DNA from: Pseudomonas sp. R28(2017)
Lineage (GTDB): Bacteria > Pseudomonadota > Gammaproteobacteria > Pseudomonadales > Pseudomonadaceae
Direction of reading: 5' to 3'
Assembly: GCF_002112505.1 (NCBI RefSeq)
Contig: NZ_NEHW01000019.1
Location: 21,014 to 85,013 of the forward strand
Length of the DNA: 64,000 nt
Below the pieces are notes generated by a model that saw only the letters and a list, made by a program, of their open reading frames with translations, made no database searches and was not told the origin of the DNA. Positions 20,052-27,888 of this stretch are shown here, in pieces. Each line of letters starts with the position of its first letter. The stretch's first letter is position 1. The translations under genes and the position numbers were made by a program.

Positions 20052-20570
20052 ATGGATCTGATCTGGCAAACCATCCAGGCCGAATTTGCCGACATCACCA
20101 ATGAACGCGAGGTCGTGCAGATTCTCGTTCGCCTGCTGATGGCGGCGGTGCTAGGCGCTGTGCTGGGTTTCGAGCGCGAACACAAAGGCAAGTCCGCCGG
20201 GGTGCGCACGCACATGCTGGTGTCGTTGGGCGCGGCATTGTTCGTGCTGGCGCCCAGCATGGCCGGTGCCGACCAGCAGGCCCTGAGCCGGGTGATCCAG
20301 GGTATCGTCGCCGGCATCGGCTTTCTCGGCGCGGGCACCATCCTCAAGGGCAACGGCCAGGACACCAGCCATGTAAAAGGCCTGACCACCGCTGCGGGGC
20401 TGTGGATGACCGCTGCCATCGGTACCGCTGCAGGCATGGGGCGAGAAGCCACGGCACTGATCAGCACGGTGCTGGCGCTGCTGGTGTTGGGCACGATGCC
20501 GCTGCTGGTGGAGAAGGTCGAAAGGCAGGACGAGGAGAAGCAGAAAGAGGAGGAGGGCAGAAAGCACTGA
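20052..20570 (+). CDS. MgtC/SapB-family membrane protein
   Basis: A 172-residue protein with about five membrane helices and the MgtC/SapB signatures GFEREHKGKSAGVRTHMLVSLGAALF and GFLGAGTILK. The N-terminus MDLIWQTIQAEF and a basic/acidic Lys-Glu tail (KQKEEEGRKH) flank the membrane part. MgtC proteins modulate F-type ATP synthase in pathogens, but SapB relatives have varied or unknown roles. The start at 20052 is the first methionine that begins family homology; the upstream frame runs through the REP pair. It converges on the crcY small RNA gene and shares a hairpin with it. Confidence 0.92.
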   Translation: MDLIWQTIQAEFADITNEREVVQILVRLLMAAVLGAVLGFEREHKGKSAGVRTHMLVSLGAALFVLAPSMAGADQQALSRVIQGIVAGIGFLGAGTILKGNGQDTSHVKGLTTAAGLWMTAAIGTAAGMGREATALISTVLALLVLGTMPLLVEKVERQDEEKQKEEEGRKH

Positions 20571-20592
20571 GGGGAGCCGAAGCTCCCCTCAA
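20567..20592. terminator. Hairpin shared by mgtC and crcY
   Basis: AGGGGAGC and GCTCCCCT form an 8-bp stem. On the minus strand the loop is the very stable cUUCGg tetraloop, followed by a T-containing stretch. It lies immediately at the mgtC stop and at the expected 3' end of the small RNA. Confidence 0.7.
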
Positions 20593-20921
20593 AGCGTTGT
20601 TGCCTGCTCTTTTTTTATTATTGAGGCCAGCCTTTTATTGTTTTTATAGGCCAGCCTTGGTGTCGCGTGCAACCCCCATCCGGGGTCAAGAGCAAACGTA
20701 TTTTTTTGAGCGCTGACCTGCTTTCATCCTGTGGATCCGAGCCTGACTGCCGCTACCTTCAGGTAGTTTTATTGTTCTGTGTCAGTCCGCGGGGCGAACC
20801 CCTGAAAAGCCTGTCGACTCCAAAAAAATCTGCTTGCTGCGCCTCTGCCGTGTTGTTCTTGTTATGTCAGAGCCGTTACATGTTGTTTTTATTGGTTGTC
20901 GCGTTTTTCTTGTTGTTGTAC
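20567..20921 (-). ncRNA. crcY: CrcY, Hfq-titrating small RNA of carbon catabolite repression
   Basis: The roughly 350-nt region between mgtC and the HMG-CoA lyase gene has no coding sequence and, on the minus strand, carries at least six A-rich CA motifs of the AANAAYAA type (for example ACAACAAGAA near 20903-20919, AATAAAAACAACA near 20881-20895, ACAAGAACAACA near 20851-20862, ACAATAAAA near 20765-20775 and 20633-20645). These bind Hfq/Crc. From memory, P. putida CrcY lies between PP_3540 and PP_3541, the same two neighbours. A sigma-54 promoter sits just upstream and a UUCG hairpin at the end. The precise 5' end is estimated from the promoter. Confidence 0.9.
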
Positions 20922-20930
20922 CAAACATAT

Positions 20931-20946
20931 AGCAGGTGCCGTGCCA
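20931..20946 (-). promoter_or_regulatory. Sigma-54 promoter of crcY
   Basis: On the minus strand the sequence is TGGCACGGCACCTGCT, matching the -24/-12 consensus TGGCAC-N5-TTGCW with one change. GG and GC have the required spacing. It places transcription start about 12 bp downstream, near 20921. This matches the known RpoN and CbrB dependence of Crc small RNAs. Confidence 0.85.
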
Positions 20947-21027
20947 ACTTTTAAAAAACCTTTGAAATCAATGCTTTGGCTGGATTCGGCGAAATCGGGG
21001 GACCTGAAATTCTGTCGATTTGTTTCC

Positions 21028-21092
21028 CTGTTACCCGATTTTTTGCTGGAAGCTGTGGGGGAGGTAACACTCACCCACACTCATGTGACACC
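21028..21092 (-). promoter_or_regulatory. Probable CbrB enhancer sites of crcY
   Basis: GTNAC-type half sites occur at about 21031 (TGTTACCC), 21065 (GGTAACAC) and 21084 (TGTGACACC), 85 to 150 bp upstream of the sigma-54 promoter. This is a normal distance for an enhancer-binding activator. CbrB is the expected one, but the assignment is by pattern and location only. Confidence 0.5.
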
Positions 21093-21102
21093 TGCATGAA
21101 AC

Positions 21103-22002
21103 TCATTGTGCGCTACGCGCTCGTGCCACCCGCGAACCGTTGGCCCGGCCCAGCACCGCACTGATGCGCTGCCCGGCGGCGATCAGCCGGTCGAGGTCGA
21201 TGCCGGTCTCGATGCCCAGCCCTTGCAGCAGGTACAGCACATCCTCGGTGGCGATGTTGCCGGTCGCGCCCTTGGCGTAAGGGCAGCCGCCCAGGCCGGC
21301 GACCGAGCTGTCGAACACGTTGATACCTTCAAGCAGGCTGGCATACACGTTGGCCAGGGCCTGGCCATAGGTGTCATGGAAGTGCCCAGCCAGTTGCTCG
21401 CGTGGCACCACGCCCGACACCACCTCGAACAGCCGACGGGTGTCACCGGCTGTGCCGGTGCCGATGGTGTCACCCAGCGATACCTCGTAACAGCCCATGT
21501 CGTGCAGGGCCCTGGCTACCGGTGCTACCTGCTCGGCGCTGACCTTGCCTTCATAAGGGCAGCCCAGCACACAGGAAACGTAACCGCGCACCCGCACGCC
21601 GTGGCTGCGCGCGGCTTCCATGATTGGCTCGAAGCGCTGCAGGCTTTCGCTGATCGAGCAGTTGATGTTGCGCTGGGAGAAGGCCTCGGACGCGGCGGCA
21701 AACACCGCCACTTCCTTCACTCCGGCCGCCAGGGCGTCCTCGAAACCGCGCAGGTTGGGCGCCAGTGCGGCGTAGGTAACACCGGCGCGCTGCTGGATGC
21801 CGGCGAACACGTCGGCGGAGCCTGCCATCTGCGGCACCCATTTGGGCGAAACGAAACTGCCGACCTCGATGTAGCCGAGCCCGGCGTCGGTCAGGTCGTC
21901 GACCAGGCGCACCTTGTCGGCGACGCTGATGGGCTGGGCTTCGTTCTGCAGGCCGTCGCGGGGGCCGACTTCGACCAGGCGGACTGTTGCGGGCATGGGC
22001 AT
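21103..22002 (-). CDS. mvaB: Hydroxymethylglutaryl-CoA lyase
   Basis: A 299-residue TIM-barrel lyase of the HMGL family. It begins with VRLVEVGPRDGLQNE (metal-binding Asp and catalytic Arg) and holds the signature SVAGLGGCPYAKGATGN with the catalytic cysteine near residue 239, plus a metal-site HFHDTYG. It splits HMG-CoA to acetoacetate and acetyl-CoA in leucine and isoprenoid (citronellate) breakdown. It lies 13 bp downstream of a MerR-type regulator on the same strand, so the two are co-transcribed. The other liu-type genes are not in the window. Confidence 0.95.
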   Translation of the reverse strand: MPMPATVRLVEVGPRDGLQNEAQPISVADKVRLVDDLTDAGLGYIEVGSFVSPKWVPQMAGSADVFAGIQQRAGVTYAALAPNLRGFEDALAAGVKEVAVFAAASEAFSQRNINCSISESLQRFEPIMEAARSHGVRVRGYVSCVLGCPYEGKVSAEQVAPVARALHDMGCYEVSLGDTIGTGTAGDTRRLFEVVSGVVPREQLAGHFHDTYGQALANVYASLLEGINVFDSSVAGLGGCPYAKGATGNIATEDVLYLLQGLGIETGIDLDRLIAAGQRISAVLGRANGSRVARARSAQ

Positions 22003-22015
22003 GGTGGGGTTCCTG

Positions 22016-22414
22016 TCAGCGTTTGTCGTTGTTGTTCAGGGTGGCGGCCAGGGCCTGTTCGCAGCGCTCCTGGGCGGTGTCCAGTTCCAGCTGCATCTGG
22101 TGGATGTCGAGCATCTGCTGTTCAAGCTGGGCGCGGCGTTCGGCGATCTTCGCCAGCATGCTGTGGAGCTGCTTGAGGTTGCCGCTGCTGGGGTCGTACA
22201 GCTCGATCAGCTCACGGCATTCGGCCAGCGAGAAGCCGATGCGCTTGCCACGCAGGATGAGCTTCAGGCTGACCTTGTCACGGGCCGAATAGATGCGCTC
22301 CAGGCCACGCCGCTCCGGGCTCAGCAGGCCCTGTTCCTCGTAGAAGCGGATGGCGCGGGTGGTGATGTCCAGTTCGCGGGAGAGGTCGGAGATGCTGTAG
22401 GTCTGGCTGCTCAT
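22016..22414 (-). CDS. liuR: MerR-family regulator, LiuR-like
   Basis: A 132-residue MerR protein. Residues 6-40 form the winged helix (YSISDLSRELDITTRAIRFY, EEQGLLSPER), followed by an arm and a long dimerisation coiled coil (about 80-125, QLEQQMLDIHQMQLELD). It has no metal-binding cysteines at the end, unlike metal-sensing MerR proteins. LiuR regulates leucine/isovalerate catabolism in proteobacteria, and its place directly ahead of mvaB supports that role. The name is by homology and context. Confidence 0.8.
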   Translation of the reverse strand: MSSQTYSISDLSRELDITTRAIRFYEEQGLLSPERRGLERIYSARDKVSLKLILRGKRIGFSLAECRELIELYDPSSGNLKQLHSMLAKIAERRAQLEQQMLDIHQMQLELDTAQERCEQALAATLNNNDKR

Positions 22415-22477
22415 GCTTGGGCTCGGCGTGGGGTATGCCAGTATCCTGAGGGCAGGTTGACGTTTACGTCAAGCAGT

Positions 22478-23356
22478 TCAGCCGGGCTGCCCCGTGCGCC
22501 GGTAGCCATTGGGCGTCTGCCCGCTCAGGCGCTTGAAAAAGCGCGCGAAGTAGGTGGGGTCGCTGAAGCCCAGGCTGTCCGACAGCTGGCCGATGCTCAT
22601 GCGCGTATAGATGAGGTTGCGCTGTGCCTCCAGCAGCAGGCGCTGGTGGATCACCTGCAGCGCGGTCTGCCCGCTGAGGGCCCGGCACAGCTGGTTGAGC
22701 TGCAGGCTGGGGATGTTCAGGCGCGCGGCAAAGTCCTCTACCGACAGGTGCTCGCGGTAGTGCGCCTCGACCAGCCGCAGGTACTGCCCGAGCAACTGCC
22801 GGTCACGCTCGTCCCGGGTGCGGGGGGCTTGCCCCAGTTGCTGGCGGCGGCTGATCCACACCATCAGCGCGGTCACCAGCGCTTCGAGCATGGTCGCCCG
22901 CGCGGGGGCGTTGCCCTGGTATTCCTGCTGCAGCGTTTCGATCAGGCCGCGCAGCGGGATGCGGTCCTTGCCCAGCGGGTAACACGCCGCTTTCGCCAGC
23001 ACCCCCAACGGCGCGCCCAGGCGCTGTTCGAGGTCGGCCACCAGCGCGGTGCCGAAAGTCAGCACATGGCCCTGGATATCGGCGCTGAAGCGAAAGCCGT
23101 GCACGGTCAGCGGTGGCACCACCTGTATCGCGGCCTCGGTAATGGCGCTGCGCACGCCCTCGATTTCCACCTGGGCCTTGCCGCGTTGCACATACAGCAA
23201 CTGGAACAGCTCGGCGTGCTGGTGCGGCTTGATCTCCCAGTGGTGCAGGCGGCTGCGTGCCGGGATCGACTCGCAATGCAGCAGGTCGGTGCCGGGCCAG
23301 TGCTGGTTTTCGCCATATAACTGGAACAGCGGGACGCCGGGGAGGGTCGATTTCAT
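22478..23356 (-). CDS. pobR: AraC-family activator of 4-hydroxybenzoate hydroxylase
   Basis: A 292-residue AraC/XylS protein. The N-terminal cupin-like effector domain (about 1-160) includes HQHAELFQLLYV. The C-terminal double helix-turn-helix (about 190-285) includes FAARLNIPSLQLNQL and IGQLSDSLGFSDPTYFARFFKR. It is divergent from pobA across a 129-bp gap, the standard arrangement for PobR, which activates pobA in response to 4-hydroxybenzoate. Pseudomonads use this AraC-type PobR, unlike the IclR-type PobR of Acinetobacter. Confidence 0.92.
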   Translation of the reverse strand: MKSTLPGVPLFQLYGENQHWPGTDLLHCESIPARSRLHHWEIKPHQHAELFQLLYVQRGKAQVEIEGVRSAITEAAIQVVPPLTVHGFRFSADIQGHVLTFGTALVADLEQRLGAPLGVLAKAACYPLGKDRIPLRGLIETLQQEYQGNAPARATMLEALVTALMVWISRRQQLGQAPRTRDERDRQLLGQYLRLVEAHYREHLSVEDFAARLNIPSLQLNQLCRALSGQTALQVIHQRLLLEAQRNLIYTRMSIGQLSDSLGFSDPTYFARFFKRLSGQTPNGYRRTGQPG

Positions 23357-23485
23357 ATCAGGATTGCCTGTCCGTTAATCGAACGTTTTTTGTAAAAGTG
23401 CAGTTTTCGTATTGGATATCACACTTATTTGGCGGTTGTTGCCAGTAAAAATGCAAGGGCTAACCCCAATAACGAGATAAAAACA
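23357..23485. promoter_or_regulatory. Divergent pobR-pobA control region
   Basis: An AT-rich gap of 129 bp between the two divergent starts. It should carry both promoters and the PobR site. I see no perfect palindrome. Only a weak GAG-containing ribosome site (AACGAGAT) precedes pobA. Confidence 0.6.
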
Positions 23486-24673
23486 ATGAACACTCAGGTT
23501 GCAATCATCGGTGCTGGTCCGTCCGGCCTGCTGCTCGGCCAGCTGCTGCACAAGGCGGGCATCGACACCGTCATCCTCGAACGCCAGACCCCCGAATACG
23601 TACTCGGCCGCATTCGCGCCGGGGTGCTTGAGCAAGGCACCGTCGACCTGCTGCGCGAAGCCGGCGTCGCCGAGCGCATGGACCGCGAAGGGCTGGTGCA
23701 TGAAGGCGTCGAGCTGCTGGTCGCTGGCCGTCGCCAGCGCCTGGACCTGAAAGGCCTGACCGGCGGCAAGACGGTGATGGTCTACGGCCAGACCGAAGTC
23801 ACCCGCGACCTGATGCAGGCCCGCGAAGCCAGCGGTGCGCCGATCATCTACTCCGCCAGCAACGTGCAGCCGCACGAACTGAAGGGCGAACGGCCCTACG
23901 TGACCTTTGAAAAGGACGGCCAGACCCACCGCCTGGACTGCGACTACATCGCCGGCTGCGACGGCTTCCACGGCGTGTCACGCAAGAGCATCCCCGAAGG
24001 CGTGCTCAAGGAGTACGAGCGGGTCTACCCGTTCGGCTGGCTGGGCATGCTGTCCGATACCCCGCCGGTCAACCACGAGCTGATCTACGCCCACCACGCG
24101 CGTGGCTTTTCGCTGTGCAGCCAGCGTTCGCAGACGCGCAGCCGCTATTACCTGCAGGTGCCGCTGGAAGAGCGGGTGGAAGACTGGTCTGACGAGCGCT
24201 TCTGGAACGAGCTCAAGGCGCGCCTGCCCGACGACGTGGCGCAGCAGCTGGTGACCGGGCCTGCGCTGGAAAAGAGCATCGCGCCCCTGCGCAGCCTGGT
24301 GGTCGAGCCGATGCAGTACGGCCATCTGTTCCTGGTTGGCGATGCCGCGCACATCGTCCCGCCGACCGGTGCCAAGGGCCTGAACCTGGCGGCCTCCGAC
24401 GTCAACTACCTGTACCGGATCCTGGTCAAGGTGTACCGCGAGGGGCGCACCGACCTGCTGCAGCAGTACTCGCCGCTGGCCCTGCGCCGGGTCTGGAAGG
24501 GTGAGCGTTTCAGCTGGTTCATGACTCAGCTGCTGCATGACTTCGGCGAGCACAAGGATGCCTGGGACCAGAAGATGCAGGAGGCCGACCGCGAGTACTT
24601 CCTGACATCGCCGGCGGGGCTGGTGAACATTGCCGAGAACTATGTGGGGTTGCCTTACGAAGAGGTGGCCTGA
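23486..24673 (+). CDS. pobA: 4-hydroxybenzoate 3-monooxygenase
   Basis: A 395-residue flavoprotein hydroxylase of exactly the usual PHBH length. FAD motif GAGPSG lies at residues 9-14; the DG motif is in CDYIAGCDGFHGVSR (about 155), and the second FAD contact is GDAAHIVPPTGAKGLNLA (about 285-302). Active-site Tyr residues and the loop YAHHARGFSL are present. It converts 4-hydroxybenzoate to protocatechuate using NADPH and oxygen, in the cytosol. The start at 23486 gives the family N-terminus MNTQVAIIGAGPSG. It is controlled by the divergent pobR. Confidence 0.97.
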   Translation: MNTQVAIIGAGPSGLLLGQLLHKAGIDTVILERQTPEYVLGRIRAGVLEQGTVDLLREAGVAERMDREGLVHEGVELLVAGRRQRLDLKGLTGGKTVMVYGQTEVTRDLMQAREASGAPIIYSASNVQPHELKGERPYVTFEKDGQTHRLDCDYIAGCDGFHGVSRKSIPEGVLKEYERVYPFGWLGMLSDTPPVNHELIYAHHARGFSLCSQRSQTRSRYYLQVPLEERVEDWSDERFWNELKARLPDDVAQQLVTGPALEKSIAPLRSLVVEPMQYGHLFLVGDAAHIVPPTGAKGLNLAASDVNYLYRILVKVYREGRTDLLQQYSPLALRRVWKGERFSWFMTQLLHDFGEHKDAWDQKMQEADREYFLTSPAGLVNIAENYVGLPYEEVA

Positions 24674-24711
24674 GGGCGCTGGGGTACGGCGATAGAGGTT
24701 TGGCGCCTGTT

Positions 24712-24935
24712 AGATCGAGCGCCGCCCGCGCGGCGCATCGCGAGCTTTGCTCGCTCCTACGTTTGTTTCGGGCCAATTATTCCTGTGGGATTTGCGCGCG
24801 AACGCCTTGGCGCATGGCGCTATATAGCGTCGTACAAACCAGGCGGTCGCGCGCGTTAATCACGGGTACACTGGCCCGAAACAAACGTAGGAGCGAGCAA
24901 AGCTCGCGATGCGCCGCGCGGGCGGCGCTCGATCT
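24712..24935. repeat. Perfect 64-bp inverted repeat with 96-bp spacer
   Basis: Arms 24712-24775 and 24872-24935 are exact reverse complements over 64 bases. Each arm contains smaller palindromes (CGCCGCCCGCGCGGCG and GCGAGCTTTGCTCGC). The spacer has GCGCGCGAACGCC-type palindromic bits. Each arm looks like a REP-family repeat of another type, here paired head to head. It lies between pobA and ggt and could terminate pobA or stall the fork when single-stranded. Confidence 0.9.
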
Positions 24936-24983
24936 CGCAGACGCCGAAAACCTTTCGGCGAACACCCGAAAGGACGCACGCCA

Positions 24984-26786
24984 ATGCCCCGCCCCCTCTC
25001 ATTCCTGAAAACCCTGATCACCGCCCTGTGCCTGACTACCGCCAGCGCCACGACCTGGGCTGACCAGATACTCCCCACATCACCAGAGCTGGAATCCGGC
25101 TACCGCAGCGCCCTGCAGCCGGTGCACGCCAACCGGCACATGGTCGCCGCTGCCAACCCCCTGGCCAGCGAGGCCGGGCGGGCAATGCTGCGTGCCGGTG
25201 GCAGCGCCATCGATGCGGCGATCGCCATGCAGATGGTGCTGACCCTGGTCGAACCGCAATCCAGCGGCATTGGCGGCGGCGCATTCATCCTGTACTGGGA
25301 CGGCCAGCGCGTGCAGGCCTTCGACGGCCGTGAAGCCGCACCGGCCGGGGTGACGGAAAGGTTGTTCCTGCAAGCGGACGGGTCGCCCATGCCGTTTCGC
25401 GCAGCGCAGATCGGCGGGCGCTCGGTGGGGGTGCCGGGCGTGCTGCGGGCGCTGAAGCTGGCCCATGATCAGCACGGCAAACTGCCGTGGAAGGATTTGT
25501 TCGCGCCAGCCATCGCCCTGGCGCGCAATGGTTTTGCGGTTTCCGAACGGCTGCATACGCTGGTGGCCGGCGACCCCTTCATCGCCCGCTCGCCGGCCAT
25601 GGCGCGCTATTTCCTGGATGACCGGGGCGAGCCGCTGGCCGTCGGCACGATCCTGCGCAACCCTGCGCTCGCACAGACCTTCGAACGCATTGCAGAGCAG
25701 GGCGTCGATGCTTTCTACAAGGGCGAGATTGCCGAAGCCATGGTGGCTGAAGTGCGTCACCACACCAATGCCGGGCAGTTGTCACTGGAGGATTTGCAGG
25801 GTTACCAGGCCAAAGTGCGCGAACCGGTCTGTGGCCCATACAAGGCCTGGAAGATTTGCGGCATGCCGCCACCGTCGTCCGGCGGGGTGACCGTGTTGCA
25901 GACCTTGGGCATTCTCGACGCCCTGCAGCACACCTCGGCGGAGCGCGACCTGGCCAAACTGCCGCCGCATCAGGTGCCCTCCGTGGTGGGGCTCGAACCC
26001 GCGCCGCAGGCCGTGCACCTGATGGCCGAAGCCGAGCGCCTGGCCTACGCCGACCGCGCCCTGTACCTGGCCGATAGCGATTACGTGCCGGTGCCGGTCA
26101 AGGCGCTGCTCGACCCGGGCTACCTCGCCGAACGCGCCAGGCGGGTCGGCGAGTACAGCATGAAACATGCCCGCCCGGGCACCCCGCAAGGTGCCAACCT
26201 GGCGCTGGCGCCGGACCGCTCGCCGCTGCGGATTTCCACCTCGCACTTGTCAGCCGTCGACGACAGCGGCCAGGCCCTGGCCATGACCACATCCGTCGAG
26301 TCGGCGTTCGGTTCGCACCTGATGGTCGGCGGATTCCTGCTGAACAACCATCTGACCGACTTTTCCTTCCTGCCCGCGGAAAACGGCAAGCCCGTGGCCA
26401 ACCGGGTGCAGCCGGGCAAGCGCCCACTGTCGGCGATGGCGCCAACCCTGGTGTTCTCGCGTGCCTCTGGCGAGCTGGTGGCAAGCCTCGGCTCCCCCGG
26501 TGGCTCGCAGATCATCGGCTACGTGAACAAGGCGTTGATCGGCCTGCTGGACTGGCACCTCGACCCGCAACAGGCGGCCAACCTGCCCAATTTCGGCAGC
26601 CGCAACGCCGGCACCGAAGTGGAGGCCGGGCTGGTCAGCCCGGCACTGACCCGCCAGCTGGCTGCCTGGGGCCATGAGGTCACGCCGCTGACCATGACCA
26701 GTGGCCTGCAGATCATCCAGCGCACCCCCGAGGGTTGGGCCGGTGGCGCCGACCCACGGCGCGAGGGGGTGGCGCTCGGCGACTAG
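24984..26786 (+). CDS. ggt: Gamma-glutamyltransferase, secreted
   Basis: A 600-residue Ntn-hydrolase precursor. A signal peptide (residues 1-26, ending SATTWA) directs export. The large-subunit region contains DGREAAPAG (substrate arginine) and GVPGVLRAL; autocleavage is expected before Thr419 in STSHLSAVDD, giving the small subunit with FGSHLMVGGFLLNN and SPGGSQIIGY. It hydrolyses or transfers gamma-glutamyl groups from glutathione and related peptides in the periplasm. AAAGGA at 24970-24975 supports ATG 24984. A LysR gene follows 70 bp downstream on the same strand. The substrate could be another gamma-glutamyl compound. Confidence 0.93.
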   Translation: MPRPLSFLKTLITALCLTTASATTWADQILPTSPELESGYRSALQPVHANRHMVAAANPLASEAGRAMLRAGGSAIDAAIAMQMVLTLVEPQSSGIGGGAFILYWDGQRVQAFDGREAAPAGVTERLFLQADGSPMPFRAAQIGGRSVGVPGVLRALKLAHDQHGKLPWKDLFAPAIALARNGFAVSERLHTLVAGDPFIARSPAMARYFLDDRGEPLAVGTILRNPALAQTFERIAEQGVDAFYKGEIAEAMVAEVRHHTNAGQLSLEDLQGYQAKVREPVCGPYKAWKICGMPPPSSGGVTVLQTLGILDALQHTSAERDLAKLPPHQVPSVVGLEPAPQAVHLMAEAERLAYADRALYLADSDYVPVPVKALLDPGYLAERARRVGEYSMKHARPGTPQGANLALAPDRSPLRISTSHLSAVDDSGQALAMTTSVESAFGSHLMVGGFLLNNHLTDFSFLPAENGKPVANRVQPGKRPLSAMAPTLVFSRASGELVASLGSPGGSQIIGYVNKALIGLLDWHLDPQQAANLPNFGSRNAGTEVEAGLVSPALTRQLAAWGHEVTPLTMTSGLQIIQRTPEGWAGGADPRREGVALGD

Positions 26787-26804
26787 CCCGGCGCATTGCC
26801 GGGC
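26786..26804 (+). terminator. Hairpin after ggt
   Basis: GCCCGGC-GCATT-GCCGGGC forms a 7-bp perfect stem starting on the last base of the stop codon. No T-run follows, so termination may be partial. Confidence 0.5.
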
Positions 26805-26856
26805 CAGGGTTCGCGTGGTAGAAGTCAGTCTTGTCATTCAGTCGTTGAATACCCAG

Positions 26857-27738
26857 ATGTCCATCAGCGTTAAATCGAATAGAGCCCTGTTCGACCTCGA
26901 CCTGTTGCGCGCCATTGTCGTGGTGGCCGATTGCGGCAGCTTCACCACGGCCGCCGCACGCCTGCACTCGACCCAGTCGACCATCAGCCAGAAGGTGCGC
27001 CGCCTCGAAGACATGGTCGGCCACCGCCTGCTGGTGCGCGGCAACCGCGACGTGCTGCCGACCGACGCCGGCCAGACCCTGCTCGGTTACGCCCGGCACA
27101 TGCTGGCGCTGAACGACCAGATGCTCGAAGCCCTGGCTGGGGCCATGGTCGGGGTCACCGTGCGCCTGGGCGTGCCCGAGGACTTCGTCGGCGGGCGCAC
27201 CACCAATGCGCTGTCGGCGTTCAGCCGCCTGCACCCGCAGGTCAAGCTGGAAGTCACCAGCGGCCTGTGCCGCGACCTCAGCCAGGCCTACGACAACGGT
27301 GAGCTCGACTTGGTGCTGCTCAAGCAGCGGCGCAACAGCCGCGAGGGGGTGGCCTGCTGGCCCGAGCGCCTGCAGTGGATCGACAGCGCGCGCCTGCCAG
27401 CCTTCGAGCTCGACCCGATCCCGCTGGTAACCTTCCCGCCGCGCGGGCTGTACCGCGAAGACATGATCAGTGCCATCGAAGGCATGGGCCGGCGCTGGCG
27501 CATCAGCTTCACCAGTTCCAGCCTCAGTGGCATCCAGGCGGCGGTGGCCGACGGCATGGGCATCAGCCTGCTGCCGCCCCGGGCGGCCACCGGTGAACAC
27601 CGGGTGCTGGGGCAGGCGCAGGGCTTGCCGGAGGTGGACAGCTACGAGATCGTCATCGTGCACAAGCCGACGGCGGATGCGATGGTCAAGGACCTGGCAG
27701 GGGTGATGTCGCAGTTGCTTGCGGCAGGTGGAATCTGA
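26857..27738 (+). CDS. LysR-family transcriptional regulator
   Basis: A 293-residue LysR protein with winged helix at residues 10-70 (LDLLRAIVVVADCGSFTTAA, STISQKVRRLED) and an effector domain with ISLLPPRAA. ATG 26857 is chosen because family homology begins a few residues later; the open frame extends 52 codons further into ggt and is not credible. It lies between ggt (same strand) and the convergent itaconate operon, whose last gene ends 150 bp away. It could regulate ggt or a distant gene; nothing here decides. It is not the likely itaconate regulator, which sits at the other end of that operon. Confidence 0.9.
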   Translation: MSISVKSNRALFDLDLLRAIVVVADCGSFTTAAARLHSTQSTISQKVRRLEDMVGHRLLVRGNRDVLPTDAGQTLLGYARHMLALNDQMLEALAGAMVGVTVRLGVPEDFVGGRTTNALSAFSRLHPQVKLEVTSGLCRDLSQAYDNGELDLVLLKQRRNSREGVACWPERLQWIDSARLPAFELDPIPLVTFPPRGLYREDMISAIEGMGRRWRISFTSSSLSGIQAAVADGMGISLLPPRAATGEHRVLGQAQGLPEVDSYEIVIVHKPTADAMVKDLAGVMSQLLAAGGI

Positions 27739-27762
27739 CCCAACTTCCCAAGCTTGCATAAT

Positions 27763-27868
27763 CCCTGTGGGAGCGGGTTTATCGAGGCGTCGAACCGCCG
27801 CGAACACCGGCACAGCCGGTGCCATACACCGCGGTGCCTGCTTCGCGGGCGCGCCCGCTCCCACAGGG
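27763..27868. repeat. REP pair, diverged
   Basis: Arms CCCTGTGGGAGCGGG (27763-27777) and CCCGCTCCCACAGGG (27854-27868) are exact complements, with further REP-like GCTTCGCGGGCGCGCCCGC next to the right arm. The left unit has a diverged inner half. It separates two convergent transcription units. Confidence 0.8.
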
Positions 27869-27888
27869 TCAGCATTTCAGGTCGATGA

